Source: Doryteuthis pealeii (taxonomy: Eukaryota > Mollusca > Cephalopoda > Myopsida > Loliginidae). From it: a stretch of 64,000 nt of DNA. A program made the translations under genes and the position numbers. The stretch is taken from assembly GCA_023376005.1 (NCBI GenBank), contig CM042179.1:22301906-22365905 (forward strand). Direction: 5' to 3'. The notes below the pieces were generated by a model that did not search any database, was not told where the DNA came from, and was given only the letters and a program-made list of their open reading frames with translations. Shown here piece after piece: positions 23,776 through 37,242 of the stretch. Each line of letters begins with the position of its first letter. Within the stretch, counting starts at the first letter, position 1.

Positions 23776-23836
23776 CTTTTATATTTTTAATTCTTAGCTG
23801 GTTTCTATTTAAAAAAAATTCAACTGACATCATCAT
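23330..23836 (-). pseudogene. LINE C-terminal coding relic (family D)
   Basis: On the minus strand a frame reads KKRTCQLVDFAVPTDHRVKL, KENEKIDKYLDLARELKKLW, NMKVKVIPIVVGALGMVPKG and RGRVETIQNTALLQSARILR. After a frameshift it continues SEETYCHSDSSERPSANADV. This conserved block is common at the C-terminal end of non-LTR retrotransposon proteins in invertebrates, after the reverse transcriptase. It is bracketed by (TTA)n runs (23358-23372, 23741-23775). The core is 5'-truncated and frameshifted, hence dead. Confidence 0.75.
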
Positions 23837-24985
23837 TTATAATTCAAGTGAGTAGTAATAAAAAATAAGATAAAAGAAAATGATATTCAAAATTTTTAAT
23901 GATATTGGCAAGGCTTCAACTAAAAATAAAGATAAATAAAAAGCAATTCATCTATTAGACTTTAAAAAAATTACATATTGTTATATTAATGAGAACATTA
24001 TATGATAAACAATAGATTCTTTAGGTTTAATAAAATGTTTTATAATGTAATTAGGAATGTTGATCATTATGAAACTTTAAAAAGCAAGAAACAAAAAAAC
24101 GTTTGGAATTGTGCTTATGATTGTTATTTAAACTATGACTTAGAGGATTTTGAAATATTATTGTTGTGAGTGTATGTGATGGGAAATAATATTAGTAATA
24201 AATTATAATAAAAAAAGAAGACTTTAATGTTACTTTATAAACCAAATGAAAACTCTGAAAAATTCATAGAATCTACTGCAATCTCTTTGTATCAAAACAG
24301 TGACCCAGATTTTTATAACCTAACACTTTTCTAGCAAGGTTAATATTTAAACAAAACAATATTCCACTTAATTTCATATACATCTAAATGGTTAGAATGG
24401 CAAAGATTTATTGTCAACATCATTGACTAATTCAAATATACAACTTAATTTATAATTTATGATTAACAATGGAAATATCAATTAGAATTAAAGACTACCA
24501 ATCAGAAATCAGAGTTAAAAGACTAAAGAATAATGTTTGATAAGATATTGTGCTTGGATAATCCTAGAATAGTGTAGCCAACATATGACCTATAAAAAAC
24601 AAAAACAAACACTGTTTTGACCTTTCAGTGGATCTGAAATCTTAGTAAAGGGAAGCTGTTTGGAAAGCAGCCAACTTGTTAGCAACAAAATCTCTAAAAT
24701 GTAATTTCTAACAATGAAGATGAGATGCTTCGAACAAGTTTAATAATTGCTGTAACAATCAGTCTGATATATATATATACATATACATATATATATATAT
24801 AAGTAAAGAAATAACAAAAGACTTAGAGATTTAGCATTAGCATTACTTATATATTTGCTCTGTGACTCTAACATTAAGAGTACACACATTGAGCTCTCAA
24901 ACTGCAACAGGTTTTTTAATTAAAACTCTTGTGTCGTAAGGAAGATTTCTTCTGTGGACTTTTGGAATATATATATATATATATA
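23837..24985. other. AT-rich DNA, no gene
   Basis: Only short (TA)n tracts near 24769-24800 and 24968-24988; no coding or repeat homology recognised in the window. Confidence 0.55.
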
Positions 24986-24991
24986 TATTAT

Positions 24992-25484
24992 ACTACAGCT
25001 GAGCAAATCAACTTTTTTATCCTAAAGGCTTTTTTACTGTTATACTAAATTATTCCTTAGTTTTAGGATTGGGTTATGTTTGAACCCCCCCCCAAGAAAA
25101 AATCCATTTTAATTGGTTTTAATTAGTTGTAAATTGCAATTAAGTCGAAAACTGACCCATCTCATACTTCACATTCTGCCTGTCACTTTCCCCTTCTCTG
25201 TGTATATCTTGATTACTCCCTTGTTATATATGTTAGTCTCTCTGTGATGGTAAAGAGAGTGATTTATAGAGTGATTATATTGGTATGTTAATTTTCAGAA
25301 GAAGCTAGCCCATAACTTAAATTAGTTCAAACTTCTTAGAAATCTTACAAAATGATTTTAATGTTTTTTTTTTAAATTTTCCGGTCGTATTTATCTTTTT
25401 AAAAATTTTATTCGCTTTGCAAACTCACTTCTCCCTAATCCCAATTATCAACCCAGAGCTCAATGAATCACATTTTGTCTAGCG
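24992..25484 (-). repeat. dispersed repeat R2, copy 1, inside a TA tract
   Basis: The reverse complement of this segment matches 55764-56322 along its length (CATTTTGTCTAG, AACCCAGAGCTCAATG, CCCTTCTCTGTGTATATCTT, TTGCAATTAAGTCGAAAACT, CAGCTGAGCAAATCAA). Both copies are bounded on both sides by (TA)n. Confidence 0.85.
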
Positions 25485-25737
25485 TGCGTGTGTGTGTATA
25501 TATATATATATATCAGAATTAATAAAATTTATTCAATAGGACTTAAATTTCAGGCTCTTTATTTGGCTATTCCAGTCTAATATAAAGAATTACTATCACA
25601 TCAACTGTTTTTTTATAATGGCTGTTGACACTTCAATGTATTGGTTATTCTTATAAATATCATCAGCTGAAACTTCCCTACTAATGTTGTTTACTCTGGT
25701 AATTTATTTTTTCAGTCATTAAATTAGTAATGAATGG

Positions 25738-26030
25738 TTGTGGTCATTAGAGCATCTGCCAAGGAATTGCTATATTCTAGGTTTGATATGAGTCCTCACC
25801 AACTTGGTGCATAAGTAATCTGATTTGTAAATGCGGTAAAGCATCTGGGAGCTGATGGTAGGTGTAGTGCTCTACTTCAGCAAAAACAATCTCCCTGGTC
25901 TAGTACTAGGAAAAAGGGGATAGACTCCCTCACTGTTTGGCTGATACCAACAATAGGTCACTTTGCCAACTTTACTTATTATGTCATAGTCCAGCATGTT
26001 AGCTACTAGACCACAGGGACTCTCCCAAGG
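25738..26030 (+). repeat. tRNA-derived SINE, family 1, degraded copy
   Basis: Matches the copy at 29998-30247: ATTAGAGCATCTGCC, GGAGCTGATGGTAGGTGTAG, AAAACAATCTCCCTGGTCTA, AGGGGATAGACTCCCTCACT, CCAACTTTACTTA. Confidence 0.8.
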
Positions 26031-26095
26031 AGTATTATTGGTTTAGTGCTGAGGCCTCATATGCTGAAACTCAAATATTTGTTTTATGCTGTTAA

Positions 26096-26711
26096 CTCTT
26101 AACATCCTATACTGCTTCATTCCACCTGGCCGGAAGTCACATTCATTTTCCTAATCTGCCCCAGACAATAGCCTTTGTTTAAATGTAATATTAAACATAT
26201 TTAGAAGTCTTTGATTTATAAGAAATAACAGGTAACTTTAAATGAAAAGGCCATTTTTAGGTATTTTTTTTATAAATCCTTATAGGAATGGGGCTATAGA
26301 CTTTGTTTAAATGTAATATTAAACATATTTAGAAGTCTTTGATTTATGGTAAATAACAGGTAACTTTAAATGAAAAGGCCATTTTTAGCCATTTATTGAT
26401 AAATCCTTATAGGAATGGGGATCTGGACTTTGTTTAAATGTAATATTAAACATATTTAGAAGTCTTTGATTTATAAGAAATAACAGGTAACTTTAAATGA
26501 AAAGGCCATTTTTAGCCATTTATTGATAAACCCTTATAGGAATGGGGCTATGGACTTTGTTTAAATGTAATATTAAACATATTTAGAAGTCTTTGATTTA
26601 AGGGAAATAACAGGTAACTTTAAATGAAAAGGCCATTTTTAGCTATTTATTGATAAATCATTATAGAAATGGGGATCTGGACTTAGAAAATTCTCAACAG
26701 GATGTTAAGAG
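26096..26711. mobile_element. TTAA-flanked element containing a tandem array
   Basis: A perfect 17-bp inverted pair TTAACTCTTAACATCCT bounds the segment at 26092-26108 and 26699-26715, with TTAA outermost at both ends as in piggyBac-type insertions. Nearly all the interior is a tandem array. No transposase. Confidence 0.6.
26172..26690. repeat. tandem array, about 126-bp unit, four copies
   Basis: Each unit contains CTTTGTTTAAATGTAATATT, AAACATATTTAGAAGTCTTT, AAATAACAGGTAACTTTAAA, TGAAAAGGCCATTTTTAG and CTTATAGGAATGGGG. Units start near 26176, 26301, 26428 and 26554 and are close to identical, implying recent expansion or homogenisation. Confidence 0.92.
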
Positions 26712-26715
26712 TTAA

Positions 26716-27498
26716 GTCAAAAGTACTGCAATGACAATTTAGGATCCAAAATTTGAACACTTTTCTACATTCAAATTCTTCCCTTTTTTGTTTTAAGATT
26801 AGAACCAATAGGACAATCAAGAAACTTAAACTATTTTCATTAAATTGTGGGAACGATATCAAATACAAGAAAATAAAAGTTGCACTATTTAATTTTCTGA
26901 GTATTCACTCCATCTACTAAACATGTAGCAATATTCAGGAAGTGTAGTGATCTTGACATCTGAAGAAACCTTTCAAATTAAAAAAAAAAAAACAAGGAGA
27001 TATTTTGAAATATAACTCCCTTTCAAATGTTAGCTATAACTGAAACAGTTTTATTCTTTCAAGGCCTCCAATATCTTTTTAGAAGGGAAGCCATTTTGTT
27101 TTGAGAGTAGATATTTTGTTAGATGTCTCCTCTAACCACAACAAAAATTCTAACAATAACTCTCATAGTAGCTGATTCTATAATAAAATTTCTCTTATAG
27201 CCAAGTTCATTTTATTTTTATTTTCTAATGTTTTACCACTGTATTCATATACAGTAATATTTTTTATTGTAAATGATTTTTTTCTTCTTGTCTGCAGTCT
27301 TGATTTATATTCAACTTTACTAGTAATTTGTTTTGTGTAAAATGTTTTCTTTTTTCTTTTCATTTGTTATTGCATTCATTTATATTTTCATTGAGAATTT
27401 ATTTTCTTGTTTAATTTAATGATTTACCAATATTTTCCTTGCCACCAATAACTTGTTTTATAAAATGTTTTCTGCTATATTCAAAAAGTAAAATAAAA
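26716..27498. other. AT-rich DNA, no gene
   Basis: No supportable coding region; short frames on both strands lack any recognisable motif. Confidence 0.5.
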
Positions 27499-27712
27499 GT
27501 AAAGTCGTCAGGGTGGTCTAAAGTTGGTATCAGCCAGACAGTGAGGAAGTCTATCCTCTTTTCACTAGTGCTAGACCAAGGAGATTATTTTTGTGTCTGA
27601 GGTGAAGTGCAACACCTACCATCAGGTCCTCACTTTACCACAGAGATCCCTGTGCTACTCATATGCTAAGTTGGTGAGGACCGGTATCAAACCAGGAACT
27701 TTTATCATTATT
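27499..27712 (-). repeat. tRNA-derived SINE, family 1, minus orientation
   Basis: GTAAAGTCGTCAGGGTGGTC, TTGGTATCAGCCAGACAGTG, CTAGTGCTAGACCAAGGAGA, CACCTACCATCAG and GGTGAGGACCGGTATCAAAC are the complement of the copy at 29998-30247. A LINE D fragment follows immediately. Confidence 0.88.
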
Positions 27713-27721
27713 AATATTGTC

Positions 27722-27880
27722 ATTATTTCACTCATTTTAAGCAAGTGTTAACTGGTGGTCTTTCACTGGAGTCTGGCAACAAGTCTCCAGGACTCTTCTA
27801 AGTATTCTAGCTGATCCTAACAATGCTGTAGTCTGGATGGTTTCAATTCTTTCTCTGATTTCCAATTCCTTTTTTAAAAA
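27722..27880 (-). pseudogene. LINE family D fragment, second copy
   Basis: CTGGTGGTCTTTCACTGGAG, TCTCCAGGACTCTTCTAAGT and TTTCAATTCTTTCTCTGATT match 23405-23545 in the same orientation. Too short and shifted to code. Confidence 0.75.
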
Positions 27881-29500
27881 AAAAAACTTGAGGTAAATCT
27901 TATCACCAAATATTCATCAGAATCTGCCAAGAATGATGATATATACAGTGATTCTGATAGCTTTTTAATTTAGTGTCTCCTGGGACGCACAGATTTGATT
28001 TGAATGAGTCTCCGGCAAATTTGATGGATCCCAACTAAAGTTTCTTAATAAATTGTAGAGTTTTTATCTATGAACAACTAAAGCCATTTAACCCCTAACT
28101 TATACCCCATGCAGTGTAATTAATTTCTAAGAAAATGTCGAAATGTATTTACAGTTAGAAAGACCCTTGACACAGGACGCATACCTATCAGCATCTCTGA
28201 TATATATAATGTTACTTTATGATTCTTAACTACATTCAGCCATTATATAGAATTTCTTATTGTATTCAACATTATATAAAATTATTTTATAAAATCTTAA
28301 AAATTTTTTTTTTTTTTTTTTTTTTACAAGTGATGATACAATGTAAAAAAGACAAATTTCCTGTTGATGAACATTATCAATTTATAACTTTTTTGTTTCT
28401 TATTCAATTTAAATGGAATCCATTTATAAAACATTTTACTCGCCAATAGAGCTTGAATAATTTAAAATTCTAATTTTTTTAAAAGTAATTGGTAATTTGC
28501 TTGAAGCATTGTTGAGTATGTTATAAAATAATAAAATTCGAAGGCAATACAATGCGTAAAATTTTTTTCATTGAAATAATTTGTAATTTTCTTCTAAACT
28601 ACATTCTAAGGAAATTACCTTTTATAGAATAATCTTAAAGATTGAGTAATTTTAGATATAGAAAAATCTCAATCATAATAATATCAGATATAGAATAGTT
28701 TAAATCATAAAAATAATCTTAATATAGAGTAAATTTAAGCATAAAATGAGGTATAAGCATGTAAATTTAAATTTCTTCCACATTCAAATCTTAAACAGCA
28801 ATCAAATTTTTTTTTGTTTTTTTATAAGATTTTTTGCGTAAAAACGAACAACAAATTTTCATTATAACACAATTTTAAAAGAAATTCTTATTTTGATCAA
28901 TTGCTTTTTATAAATTTATGTTTACATTTGTAAAAATTAGGAAAGTAGAAAAATCAATTAAACATTTTTATGCAAAATACACTCACATCTAATTAATGAA
29001 ATTTAAAATTTTAGTTATTTATTCATTGATTTCTCAATCTATATATGAAAAAATTACCTAGTAAAAAAATAAAGGAAATATTTTTTAACACCTTTATTTA
29101 ATTTCATGATATATCAATAGAATATTTGATGGAGCTAAATATTCTTTATGTGTTAAAAAAGAAATAGACTTTTAAATCAAAATTCTATTTTCTAAATTAT
29201 TTTACATCAAATTTTTTCTCTATTTATTCTACATTTAAAGTTATTCTATAAAAAGTAATTTCCATAAAAATCCATTATGATGAAAAATTGATTTGATAAA
29301 ATATTAAATGGATCATTTTCTATAAAAGCCTTCAAATATTTACCATTAGTTGATGGTTTCAGTTAACCTTTTCCTTTGTTTAAAAAAAAAAAATGAAATG
29401 CCCACTTATAAATATTTAAAACTGAAATTTTAAATCTTTATTTATAAAACATGCATTTCCATATTCATTCCTAGTTTCAATTTTATTCTGGCACAAATTG

Positions 29501-29538
<38 letters not shown>

Positions 29539-29997
29539 TATAGTTGTAGAAAAATTTTTCTATCTACCATGGTTTCGGTGTTCAAGGTACACCCTCTTCA
29601 GGAGAACTAAGTATTATAGGTAGCTACATTTCATATATACTTGTCTGGTTTGGAATTATTTTTATTACTCTTTCTGTCTTTTAATTAGTTTGTATGAATT
29701 TTAGTTTATAAGTCTAGACATTTTCCCTTTGAAATCAAAATTCCTTTTGAGAGATAGAGAGAGCAATATCGATGCTATTCTATGTAAGTGTATCATGCTG
29801 TATTTTTAAAAAAAGTATTTATTTTATATATATGCTATATATTTATTTATGCCATATACTTATTATGCCATATGCATATTTTATTATTTACATTATATTC
29901 ACTATAGTGTTTTTATGACTCAAAAATTATCCCTTCCCATCTACGGATGTTAACGGACCACCCCTCCTACTATTAGTCTGTTGACGAGAGGTTTGTC
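27881..29997. other. AT-rich DNA, no gene
   Basis: Featureless apart from a T tract at 28303-28325 and a (TA)n run at 29505-29534. Just after this run, CATGGTTTCGGTGTTCAAGG ... CCTCTTCAGGAG (29570-29605) is one occurrence of the recurrent GAAGA/CGAAAC motif. Confidence 0.5.
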
Positions 29998-30247
29998 ATC
30001 GGGATAGCTCAGTCGGTAGAGCGTTCGGCTAGAAACCACAAGGTTCCTAGTTCGATACCGGTCCTCGCCAACTCAGCGTATGAGTAGCACAGGGATCTGT
30101 GCGGTAAAGTAAGGAGCTGATGGTAGGTGTGGCGCTCCACCCCAGACGCCAAAACAATCTCCTTGGTCTAGTGCTATTGAAAAGGGGATAGACTCCCTCG
30201 CTGATTGGTTGATACCGACTTTAGACCGCCCCAACGACTTTACTTAC
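29998..30247 (+). repeat. tRNA-derived SINE, family 1, best-preserved copy
   Basis: The head carries RNA polymerase III promoter boxes: A box GATAGCTCAGTCGGTAGAGC and B box GGTTCCTAGTTCGATACC. The body is CTGATGGTAGGTGTGGCGCT, AAAACAATCTCCTTGGTCTA, AGGGGATAGACTCCCTCGCT, ending CGACTTTACTTACTT plus a TA-rich tail. Other copies: 25738, 27499, 31888, 35588, 54128 and 63794. It is copied by LINE machinery in trans (family knowledge). A functional tRNA gene is excluded because the anticodon arm does not fold. Confidence 0.92.
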
Positions 30248-31887
30248 TTTTTATATATATTAAAGAGTTTGTAGGATAAATTCGATGATTTATAAAAAAA
30301 GAAAAGAAAAACAAAATATTCATATGATGTATTTTATAGATGCCAATGTTTTGGTCTATCTGACCATCATCAGGACAGTACTTTATTGTTTACTATTTCA
30401 TAAAGAAAAAGAAAAAGAAAAAAATGAAATAAGTTATTGCACTTTTCAACATTATATTGTTCTAGTTTTCATATAATATTCTTAATTGATATCATTTTTT
30501 AGCATTTGAAATTTAAAAAAAAAAAAAAAACACCTTTAATCATTTATTATTCTATAAGTCTATAAAATAAAATTATATATATAACAGAAACGTTATGGCA
30601 AATACTTCAAAGTATAATAAAAATAATGAAGCCTGATGAAAAATAAATGTAGATATATCCAATATTTTGGTTTGATTCACATCCTTCATTGGACAAAAAA
30701 AAATCAAATCAAAATAAAAATGGTCACCTCAAACAGGAAGTAATTATTCTTTATCAGGCTTCATCATCTATAGCCTCCAATAGTAAGTACATTTAATTTT
30801 TTCAAGACTTTCTTTTATTCATGTTAGTTAATTTTATAGGACATATTATTGTCATCTATCTATATAAGAAGCATACATGGAATCCATAGATTTACAAACA
30901 AACAATAAACGAAAAAAAAAAATCGTTTGTTTTTACTAGTGTTGTTATTTTATTATTAATTCAAATTCATACAAGAAATCTGTTGTTAAAGTTTAAAACT
31001 TTCTGTTCATTTGGAATTCAAAATAAAACAAATAACATTATCGAAATAGTGCTATTAAATAATCAATTCAATGTTATTCATATTTTATTTTTCATTTTAT
31101 TAATCATAATAATATTGTATTTGAAATGTGAAATATAATAATGTTAGAGTCCAAAAAAAAAGATAAAAGTTGTGTTTTTTTTTCTCATGGCTTTGAGAGG
31201 GCACATCATACTTCTTTGAATTTGAAATACATAAATTTATAATATAGTTTATAACGTAATATAAATTCTCTCTTGATGGATTATTAATGAATATGATGGA
31301 GGAAGACAACCCTTTTATGAGGCCCTCCCTCTAAGTACCAATAAAATTTGGAAACTGATGTTGTCAATGATTACTAACTGACAACAACATATAAGGGTTA
31401 CCCTCTACAATGTCTACTTTCTCAATGAAGACATTATGTCAATAACATTTGGTTAATGTCCTCTGATGAAATTGCCTCTAGAATTTACAATATACAATTG
31501 TAACAGCTGGGTAGCTTCAAAGGATAAAGCTTAATGCCTGTCACCACAAATTGAGGGAGTTAAGGACCCTTGCAAAGGAAAGGACAGAATGGCTTCCAAT
31601 GAAGAAGGACTGAATGCTGCTATAGAATGTTCCAGTCTATTACAGTGGCAGAATACAATAAATCATCATCACACAGATTTAAAGATTTTATAATTCAATG
31701 AAGAGAAATACATTTACACATACTGAGCTGAATGTTATTTTACTAAATACTATAAACCTTATATTTTAAATATGATTATATATATATTATTAACACACAC
31801 CAGTTAATAGTATAAACATATAGTCCTTTAATAAAGTCTATAGACAAATGCAAATGCTCAAAATAAAATCTATTATGTATAGGAATA
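30248..31887. other. AT-rich DNA, no gene
   Basis: No coding signal. CTGACCATCATCAGGACAGT at 30360-30379 and ACATCCTTCATTGGAC at 30679-30694 resemble other CATCATCAGG occurrences in the window. Confidence 0.5.
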
Positions 31888-32146
31888 GTAAAGTTGGCAG
31901 AGTGGCCTATTGTCAGTATCAGCCAGACAACGAGGGAGTCAATCCCCTTTTTCGTTAGCGCCAAACCAGGGAGATTGTTTTTGCTGAGGTGGAGTGCCAC
32001 ACTTACCATCAGTTCCCCACTTTACCGTACAGATCAGATTACCCAATTTATGCTACTCATATGCTGAGTTCGTAGGGACCAGTATCGAACTCAGAACCTT
32101 CCAATTCTAAGTCAGGTGCTCTACTAACAGTGCTAAACTGGCCCTA
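31888..32146 (-). repeat. tRNA-derived SINE, family 1, minus orientation
   Basis: Near full length: AGTAAAGTTGGCAGAGTGGC at the 3' end (complement), GGAGTGCCACACTTACCATC, and the head complement GTCAGGTGCTCTACTAACAG and TGCTAAACTGGCCC. Confidence 0.9.
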
Positions 32147-33901
32147 TATATAATAATAGTTAAAAATAAATAAGCACACATTTATTAAAGCCTAAATATA
32201 TAATGTTGATACACACACTATTCAAAATGTATTTACTTCTGTATCTAATTGTACTTATGTTCAAATACATAACATGCGCAAAAAAAAAGAATAAGTTATA
32301 TAGATACATAACCAAAAATATATGTACACATATAGCTAAGCATATGTAGAAATATACATATATAAATCAACAAACAAAAACTCCAAATTCTCAAAGCTCT
32401 ACACATTAAGCAAAATATACCCACTTTAAATAAGATTAATTTTGAATATAACAGTCACTTCCTAAAATGACTATAACTCATTTCCCATTCCCCACACCAT
32501 TTCATATAATTTCTGAGACTTCCTCCTCCTACTTACTCCCACTGCTACTCAGTAGTTTAACCACCTTGCGTGTTTAAAAAGAACCAGGAATCAACTCAAT
32601 GACATCTACCCCTGATGATGGCACAACAGAGTGCTATAAATGATAAAAAAAAGAAACCTGTCAGATATGAAATGTCAGTCTTGTTCAACAGAGTATGCAT
32701 AAAAAAATAATACTGCCCAAGTATACATATATATAAAACTAATGAGATATGCACACCTGATGTATATAAACACATAATTAAAAAGTATGATACAAAAAAG
32801 TATATATATTTACAATAGCATTTAGTTAAAGTAAATTCACATTTAACATATTGAAATCCTTATAATGAGAACATTTTTGCTTCTTTTTTGCATGATCATT
32901 CTTTTTATTGATTTTACAAGAAAACTAGTCAAATTCATACATGTCGAAGTTAAAACTTTCATTTAATACAATAAATATCCAAGACACTTATTAGAGTAGC
33001 AGGTTGCCATTTTATAAAAACACATTCTTTGGATATAATCCACTAAAAAGGTCCTGAATCACAACTAAGATCCCAACAGTTAAACAGCCAATTTTGTTAG
33101 GAAAATAAAATAGTGCATTTTCAATAAATTGTCTATCGATTTCTGATTTTTATTTTCAAAATGAAATTTACACAAGAAATGCCTCACATCTATTTTGAAT
33201 AAAGTGTTGATAAGTGTGTGTGTGTGTGTGTGTGTGGTATATGAAAGAATTGAGCATTTTGGAGGAAAATTTGTGCTTTTAGCATAAGGAGACTAAAAAA
33301 TATTGCAGATATATTATTTAATACAGTGAGTGTAATATGGCAATGGGGAGGTTAAGTATTGAAATATATAAAATTCTTACTATGAAAAAAAGTTGACATA
33401 TGTTCAATCACTAGTTAAATTACTTTAAATGGAAGAGTTTTTATTCAAACTGTTATAAAGGAAAAAGTCTTGAGTAATATGGGAATAAATTTACTAACAG
33501 ATATGAAACTTTTGGAGTATATGAGTTTCTGATTTTATGACTGTGCTTTTTTGATAGTTTATATCTAGGATTGAGTGTTAAGGATCTTTGAGTTTGTATT
33601 TATGTTATTTGTGTGTGATTGAATAAAACAATTATATTTAAGCATTTGTTATTGATAAACATCTAAGAATATGCTTTTTGAACAATATAAATATATATCA
33701 CTATTAGATATCAGTTACACATGCATACAAACATACACACATACATATTTATCAGTTCTATAAATAAAACTTGTACTAAAGATGGTTTAGTGTAAGAATA
33801 TAGGTAAGAATTAATCTTGTATTATTAAGAATTAATTTTAAGTAAAATTAAGGAACTTTTTTTTCTTCTTGACTACTCTAAATATGATATAGACATACAT
33901 T

Positions 33902-33950
<49 letters not shown>

Positions 33951-34188
33951 ACATTGGACATATTGTAAAGGATGAGTTTTGGATGAAGAATGATATTCTA
34001 ATATACATTTCTAAATTTAGTAGAGTTTGGAATTTAATATATTTACATAGAAAATAAAGTTTAGAGTTAGGAACAGATTTTCTTATAAGCTCATAATATT
34101 ATGGTCAGTCATTTTTAACCACTACATTGCAATAAATTTTGCATTATAAATAAGCTTCACATGACCAAATAATATAGTAGCATATTTC

Positions 34189-34234
<46 letters not shown>

Positions 34235-34979
34235 ATAAAGTATTTTATTTTAAGTGTTTTTTTGCTCACAAAATATTCTTTGTTTTGTAATGCATTTATA
34301 TAATATAAAGAAAATGATTAATTTTACATTTGCAGATTTCATAGGGGATTGAGAATGAGACTAGTTTTGTATAATTTGATTTCTAATTTCTGGGCATCAT
34401 CAGAGTGCAATATGTTTATATAAGATGTACATAAATCAACTTTGTGATATGATAAAATAGATGAAATTTCCAATTCTTGATTGCAGTAGATTTTCTGTCT
34501 TTCTAGAGTCTCATTTCAGATATGAAGTGTTTTGTTTTTATTGAAAATTATAATGTTGTTGTTTAATTTTCTATTATGAGATTTTACTAAATAAATCTAA
34601 CATTAATGGATATATGAATAACACACTGTCTGGCTTGCATAGGACATGTTCCTCTTAATTTAAAAATCACTGATAGTTAAGTGCTCATTATTTTACCATA
34701 GTGTGTATAGTATGAGTGCATATGAATGTATGCTTATACATTACTTACATAATTTTTCCTCTATATTTATGTAGAGATAGTACATGAATACTATTAAACA
34801 ACTTATATATTGAAAAAGTGTAGATTTCTATAAACAAAGTTATTTAAATGAACATGTCTGAGTGTATATTTAGCAGATGTATAAAAATAGAATTTTTTTT
34901 TTTTTTTTGTTTTACTTACATTATTTACTAATCTACATTTTAGATTATTTTTTCCATTTCTTAATCCCCTAGAGTGACA
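32147..34979. other. 3' flank of ERR: probable 3' UTR and downstream DNA
   Basis: The ERR stop is at 34980-34982, so the 3' UTR runs leftward from here, but its end cannot be fixed: several AATAAA-like hexamers occur on the minus strand. (TA)n tracts lie at 33907-33948 and 34190-34232 and (GT)n at 33215-33235. No other gene was recognised. Confidence 0.5.
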
Positions 34980-35221
34980 TCAAGAGTCTGCCTCAAGCAT
35001 CTCGAGGAATAACTTGTGCATGATGACTCTGCCATCTTTCTTCACATCAAACCAATACTGCCGTGCAAGCAGCTTGACATGTGTCAGATGCGGCAGCAGC
35101 ATGAACAAGTGACCGAGTCGCCTCATGTTCCCTGTGTGTTTTGTTTTCACATACTCAATCAGTGTGTCGTGGAATTTATCCTGTAGTTGCTTCACTGATC
35201 CATTGCTATCAGGAGTAACAT
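34980..35221 (-). CDS. ERR: ERR terminal coding exon: helices 9-12, AF-2 and stop
   Basis: The terminal coding exon (242 bp including TGA at 34980-34982) reads DVTPDSNGSVKQLQDKFHDT, then LIEYVKTKHTGNMRRLGHLF, and ends KDGRVIMHKLFLEMLEADS. The last segment is helix 12 with the AF-2 motif MHKLFLEML, identical in type to other ERRs; it docks LxxLL coactivators such as PGC-1 (family knowledge). The acceptor AG is at 35222-35223, phase 1. The helix 10/11 stretch LLPHLTHVKLLARQYWFDVK departs noticeably from the LPLLRQT-type sequence usual in ERRs. No polyadenylation site could be assigned with confidence. An AATAAA on the minus strand at 34537-34542 is one of several candidates in this AT-rich flank. 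Confidence 0.95.
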
Positions 35222-37186
35222 CTGAAATATAATTGAATAGATTATGAAAAGATTATTTAAAAAATTAGCACAACAAATTCAATTTTAAGTGCAAGAAAAA
35301 AAAAAAAAAAGAAGCAAATTTTAGTATTTAATTAATGAAATGTTTTCACTTAATACCACAAATATACAGTTTGCTAATGGAAAAGAACCCTAGCTGAAGT
35401 TAAATAGAGAAGTAATGGAATAGTGGTATAGTTAGTGAGAAAAGACCCAAATTTTCCTATTATTTCTGTGTAATAAAATCTAGCTATAATTATTCTTTCA
35501 TTTTTTTTAATTACCAAAATAAGTGTGTAATGATTAGAATGAATGAAAGTTTTGGCATATTTGTTTAATAAATCCCAACTATATAATTTTAGCTAAGTTG
35601 ATAGAGCATCTGCTAAGGAATTGCAAGGTTTCCAGGTTTGATACCAGTCCTCACCAACTAACTGCATGAGTAGCACAGCTTGGATAATCTGATCTGTGCA
35701 GCATCTGGGAGCTAATGGTGGATGTGATGTGCCATTTTAGCAAAAAAAATCTCCTTGGTCTTGCTGTCTGGCTTATAATGACAATAGACCATTCCACCGT
35801 CTTTACTACTATATCATCATGGATAACAAAAGTGTGTATGCATGTAACACATATATTCAGATCCATTGAAAAGTTTTCAGTTTTGATAATCTTTTTTTAA
35901 TATTGATATTGAAATGATTTGAAGAAGGATGAATAGAATAACCAATCTATTTCAAAACTTAATACAAATATCATAAAATGCTATAATAATCACACAAGAA
36001 AAGATTTGTTTTCTTTCTTTAAATTACAACTCCTAAATTACAAGAATATTAAACATTTCAAGATTAAAGTTTTTACTAAACATTTCTAATAAAGTTTGGA
36101 TGTCACAAAAAGACATTCATTTAGTAACTTAGTGGGAAATGAATTAAGTAATTTATTTGACAATTTTACAATGAATTTCTGCAGCAATTAACAGGGAAAG
36201 TTAAAATCTTAAAACAAATAAACTACAAACTATTATAGTATAAAAATAAATTTTCATTACAGAAAAATATAAATTTAGTCATTGATGATATACTAAAAGG
36301 ATTCTTTCCCTCTTCTTCAAACTGATATTAAAGTTGGAATTTTTGGTAGATTTCTATGTCCATATTAACTAAATATATATGTTAGTATGATGTATATATT
36401 TTGATAGATTTACAAAATGATTTGAAAAATTTTAAAATTAAGTTTTTAACTGAGAATATATAATTATAGAATATTTGCCTTTATCTGAACAAATATTTTC
36501 AAATGTTACATTGAGATTATGCAAAAATATCATTCTTCACTTTGTTAAAAAGTGTGTGTCTGGGGACAAAATTTTTAGTTGTAAAGAAGTTTCAAAATGT
36601 TGAGCACATTTCATTAAAAGAGAGAGAGAGAAAAAAAAGAGAGAAATAATGGTTCCTTACAATATATTTTATAAAGAGAGAGAGAGAAAAAAAAAAAAAA
36701 ACAAAAACAAAAAAAAAAAAAAAAATACTTTCTGAATTTGTAGCCAACTTATAAAGAAAGTGAGTTTGAACATTTTTTTCTTATACAAGCATATTAAACA
36801 ATATATGTTTTTTTACAAAGATAAGATATGCCTTCCCAGCATGCATCTCTATTGCAGCTTTTGAGGTAATGATATTCAGTATAAATAATCAATCTTGCTA
36901 ACAGGGAAAAAGATATTTCTTGTTAAGGAACTTTTGCAATAAATTTGCACCATCATTTAATATCCATTTACATCTTCTTAAGAAGTTAACTATTGGAGAA
37001 AATTGCAGTGAATATACTAAATAAAATGCATAAAGAGTTTAACCTATATTAAATATACTTTATAAGATAAATAGATTTTCAAAGGAGTGATTAAAATTAA
37101 AATTTTCTTTGGACAATTTGTGCATTTATTAATTTGATGAAGTCCAGAGAATTTATAAGTGCAGAATGAGAAAATTGAAGCAGACA

Positions 37187-37242
<56 letters not shown>

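Noticed and set aside
29998..30070. Possible genuine tRNA gene
   Set aside because: A and B boxes are present but the anticodon arm does not pair properly, and six more copies share 180 bp of non-tRNA body; it is a SINE head.
34537..34542. Minus-strand AATAAA as the ERR polyadenylation signal
   Set aside because: One of several such hexamers in an AT-rich flank, with no further evidence to choose it.
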